From Candidatus Poseidoniales archaeon (GTDB taxonomy: Archaea; Thermoplasmatota; Poseidoniia; Poseidoniales; Poseidoniaceae): a stretch of DNA of 64,000 bases. The stretch covers positions 1,353 through 65,352 of the forward strand of contig QQSK01000001.1 in NCBI GenBank assembly GCA_003602415.1. Direction: 5' to 3'. The translations under genes were made by a program, and so were the position numbers. Shown in pieces: positions 63,236 to 64,000 of this stretch (position 1 is its first letter; each line of letters begins with the position of its first letter). A model generated the notes under the pieces. The model saw only the letters and a program-made list of their open reading frames with translations, searched no databases and was not told the DNA's origin.

Positions 63236-63595
63236 ATGACTTGGCACGTAGCAATCAAACAATCCAAACTAAAGTCAGGTAAGAAGAAAATGCGTACAGT
63301 AGCCAAGAAATTGGTTCTTATCGGCCAAACCGATGACTCTTATTTTGCTACTGAAGCACTCTGCAGACACATGCGCTGGCCTCTGGCATACGGTGCTAAA
63401 GTCAAGGATGATTGTATCAGGTGTCCACTTCACCAAACCACTCACAAAATCGACACCGGTGAACTGGTCGAGTGGTCTCCATTCCCCCTATGGCCGGCAT
63501 ATGGAAAACTTGTAGGAAAAATGAGTAAGCAGAAGGACCTCAAAATCTACGAGACAAGAGTCAAAGACGGTAACATCGAGATAAAAATCGATTGA
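63236..63595 (+). CDS. Rieske-type [2Fe-2S] protein
   Basis: A 119-aa protein. Cluster motifs are CRHMRWPL (Cys-x-His) and CPLHQTTH (Cys-x2-His), 18 residues apart, as in Rieske ferredoxins of dioxygenase type. The N-terminal 25 residues are basic. The start at 63236 follows GAGTGATAAC; the open frame upstream overlaps the SDR gene. It could serve as electron carrier for the SDR-like protein or for an oxygenase elsewhere, including the AlkB-type hydroxylase, but there is no direct evidence. Confidence 0.88.
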   Translation: MTWHVAIKQSKLKSGKKKMRTVAKKLVLIGQTDDSYFATEALCRHMRWPLAYGAKVKDDCIRCPLHQTTHKIDTGELVEWSPFPLWPAYGKLVGKMSKQKDLKIYETRVKDGNIEIKID

Positions 63596-63635
63596 TGGGC
63601 CAAAATTTTATCCGTAACACTTCTTGGAAATCTCC

Positions 63636-63785
63636 ATGAACCCACGAACGTCGCAGAATCAGCGTAAGGTCCGTATCCCCAAAATTTCAAAGAGAAAACC
63701 TCCGAAGGTTAAGCCTCCGGAAGTAATAACTGAGGTCAAAGAGGAAGAGTCCTGTCAAATCAGTGGTTGCGGCTGTGGAAACTGA
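63636..63785 (+). CDS. Small Lys/Pro-rich protein with Cys cluster, 49 aa
   Basis: The frame starts MNPRTSQNQRKVRIPKISKR, continues with KPPKVKPPE, becomes acidic (TEVKEEES) and ends CQISGCGCGN. The basic-to-acidic-to-Cys layout is unlikely in random sequence, but there is only a weak binding site. The three terminal Cys could bind a metal. Its end lies directly next to the stop of the convergent partial gene. No family is recognised. Confidence 0.5.
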   Translation: MNPRTSQNQRKVRIPKISKRKPPKVKPPEVITEVKEEESCQISGCGCGN

Positions 63786-64000
63786 TCAAACTCTGGCCAT
63801 CAATCCGATTTCCATTGGGATTGGAGAAACGAAGTTCTTGTGAATCGGATTTTCGGCATCGTGTCGATTGATGTGATGGCTCAGTAGAATTAGAGCAGCT
63901 GACCTTGGAAGAAGACCTTTCCTGAAACTATGGATTACTTCAAGCAATTCATGCTTATCGGATTTGGAAATCTCTGGAAGCCTTCCAACAATTCTTTCCA
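63786..64000 (-). CDS. C-terminal part of a DUF1722-like protein (partial)
   Basis: The last 71 residues of a gene entering from the right edge. HELLEVIHSFRKGLLPRSAA, then LILLSHHINRH, then FVSPIPMEIGLMARV resembles the end of DUF1722 (YbgA-type) proteins, which have a helical region followed by a Pro-rich terminus. The match is from memory of the pattern and is not certain. The gene is convergent with the 49-aa ORF, with the two stops adjacent. Confidence 0.5.
   Translation of the reverse strand, partial: ERIVGRLPEISKSDKHELLEVIHSFRKGLLPRSAALILLSHHINRHDAENPIHKNFVSPIPMEIGLMARV

Overview
The window looks like a contig from a marine planktonic euryarchaeon, most probably Marine Group II (Candidatus Poseidoniia). 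The archaeal assignment is firm. It rests on ribosomal protein L15e, aIF1A, a RIO1 kinase with a Dim2-type KH protein, the wybutosine enzyme Taw1, and a tRNA-Tyr with a C1-G72 pair and an intron after position 37. The group-level assignment is inference. It rests on the many giant exported PKD/CARDB-type proteins, a NuoA-N complex lacking NuoEFG, and the fatty-acid and alkane genes. No rRNA, CRISPR array, insertion sequence or phage region was seen.

Layout. 1-0.6 kb: 5' part of ftsZ (minus). 0.7 kb: intron-containing tRNA-Tyr. 0.9-6.2 kb: a secreted glycoprotein-like protein, then a minus-strand run (GNAT, PAP2-type membrane enzyme, CoA-binding protein, SPOUT methyltransferase). 6.3-8.3 kb: rpl15e, a PRC-barrel protein and RNase Z. 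8.3-23.3 kb: five large or membrane proteins in a row (765, 1550, 182, 1493 and 965 aa). Three of these have overlapping start and stop codons, and one is a subtilase. 23.4-35.3 kb: a complete nuoABCDHIJJKLMN operon. 35.3-37.6 kb: the aIF1A-RIO1-KH cluster. 37.6-43 kb: two further exported proteins and a lipoprotein. 43-46.7 kb: a Cas4-like nuclease with four inserted membrane helices, rps2, a dihydrouridine synthase and a scramblase-like protein. 46.7-53.2 kb (minus): three winged-helix regulators, a hydroxyacyl-CoA dehydrogenase/enoyl-CoA hydratase fusion, a glycosyltransferase and taw1. 53.3-54.3 kb: an AlkB-type membrane di-iron hydroxylase. 54.4-60.2 kb: a 40-aa small ORF, then an ABC exporter operon (ATPase, giant FtsX-like permease with pentapeptide repeats, second ATPase with a zinc ribbon) and a DUF3817 protein. 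60.2-64 kb: a PIN/helical-repeat protein, a DUF2892 protein with no standard start codon, an SDR protein lacking its catalytic Tyr, a Rieske protein, a 49-aa Cys-tailed peptide and a partial DUF1722-like gene.

How it fits together. The Nuo complex would pump ions using electrons from a non-NADH donor such as ferredoxin or another carrier. The AlkB-like hydroxylase and the dehydrogenase/hydratase fusion could feed it by lipid or alkane oxidation. The large exported proteins suggest a protein-degrading, surface-active heterotroph. A recurring design here is an outer Ig/PKD/CARDB array, one membrane helix and a cytoplasmic zinc-binding tail. It occurs in three separate proteins, and a similar zinc tail ends one ABC ATPase.

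The strongest candidates for something undescribed are the membrane-embedded Cas4-like nuclease, the zinc- or RING-tailed surface proteins including the subtilase, the pentapeptide-bearing FtsX permease, and the unusual insertions in NuoH, NuoI and NuoL.
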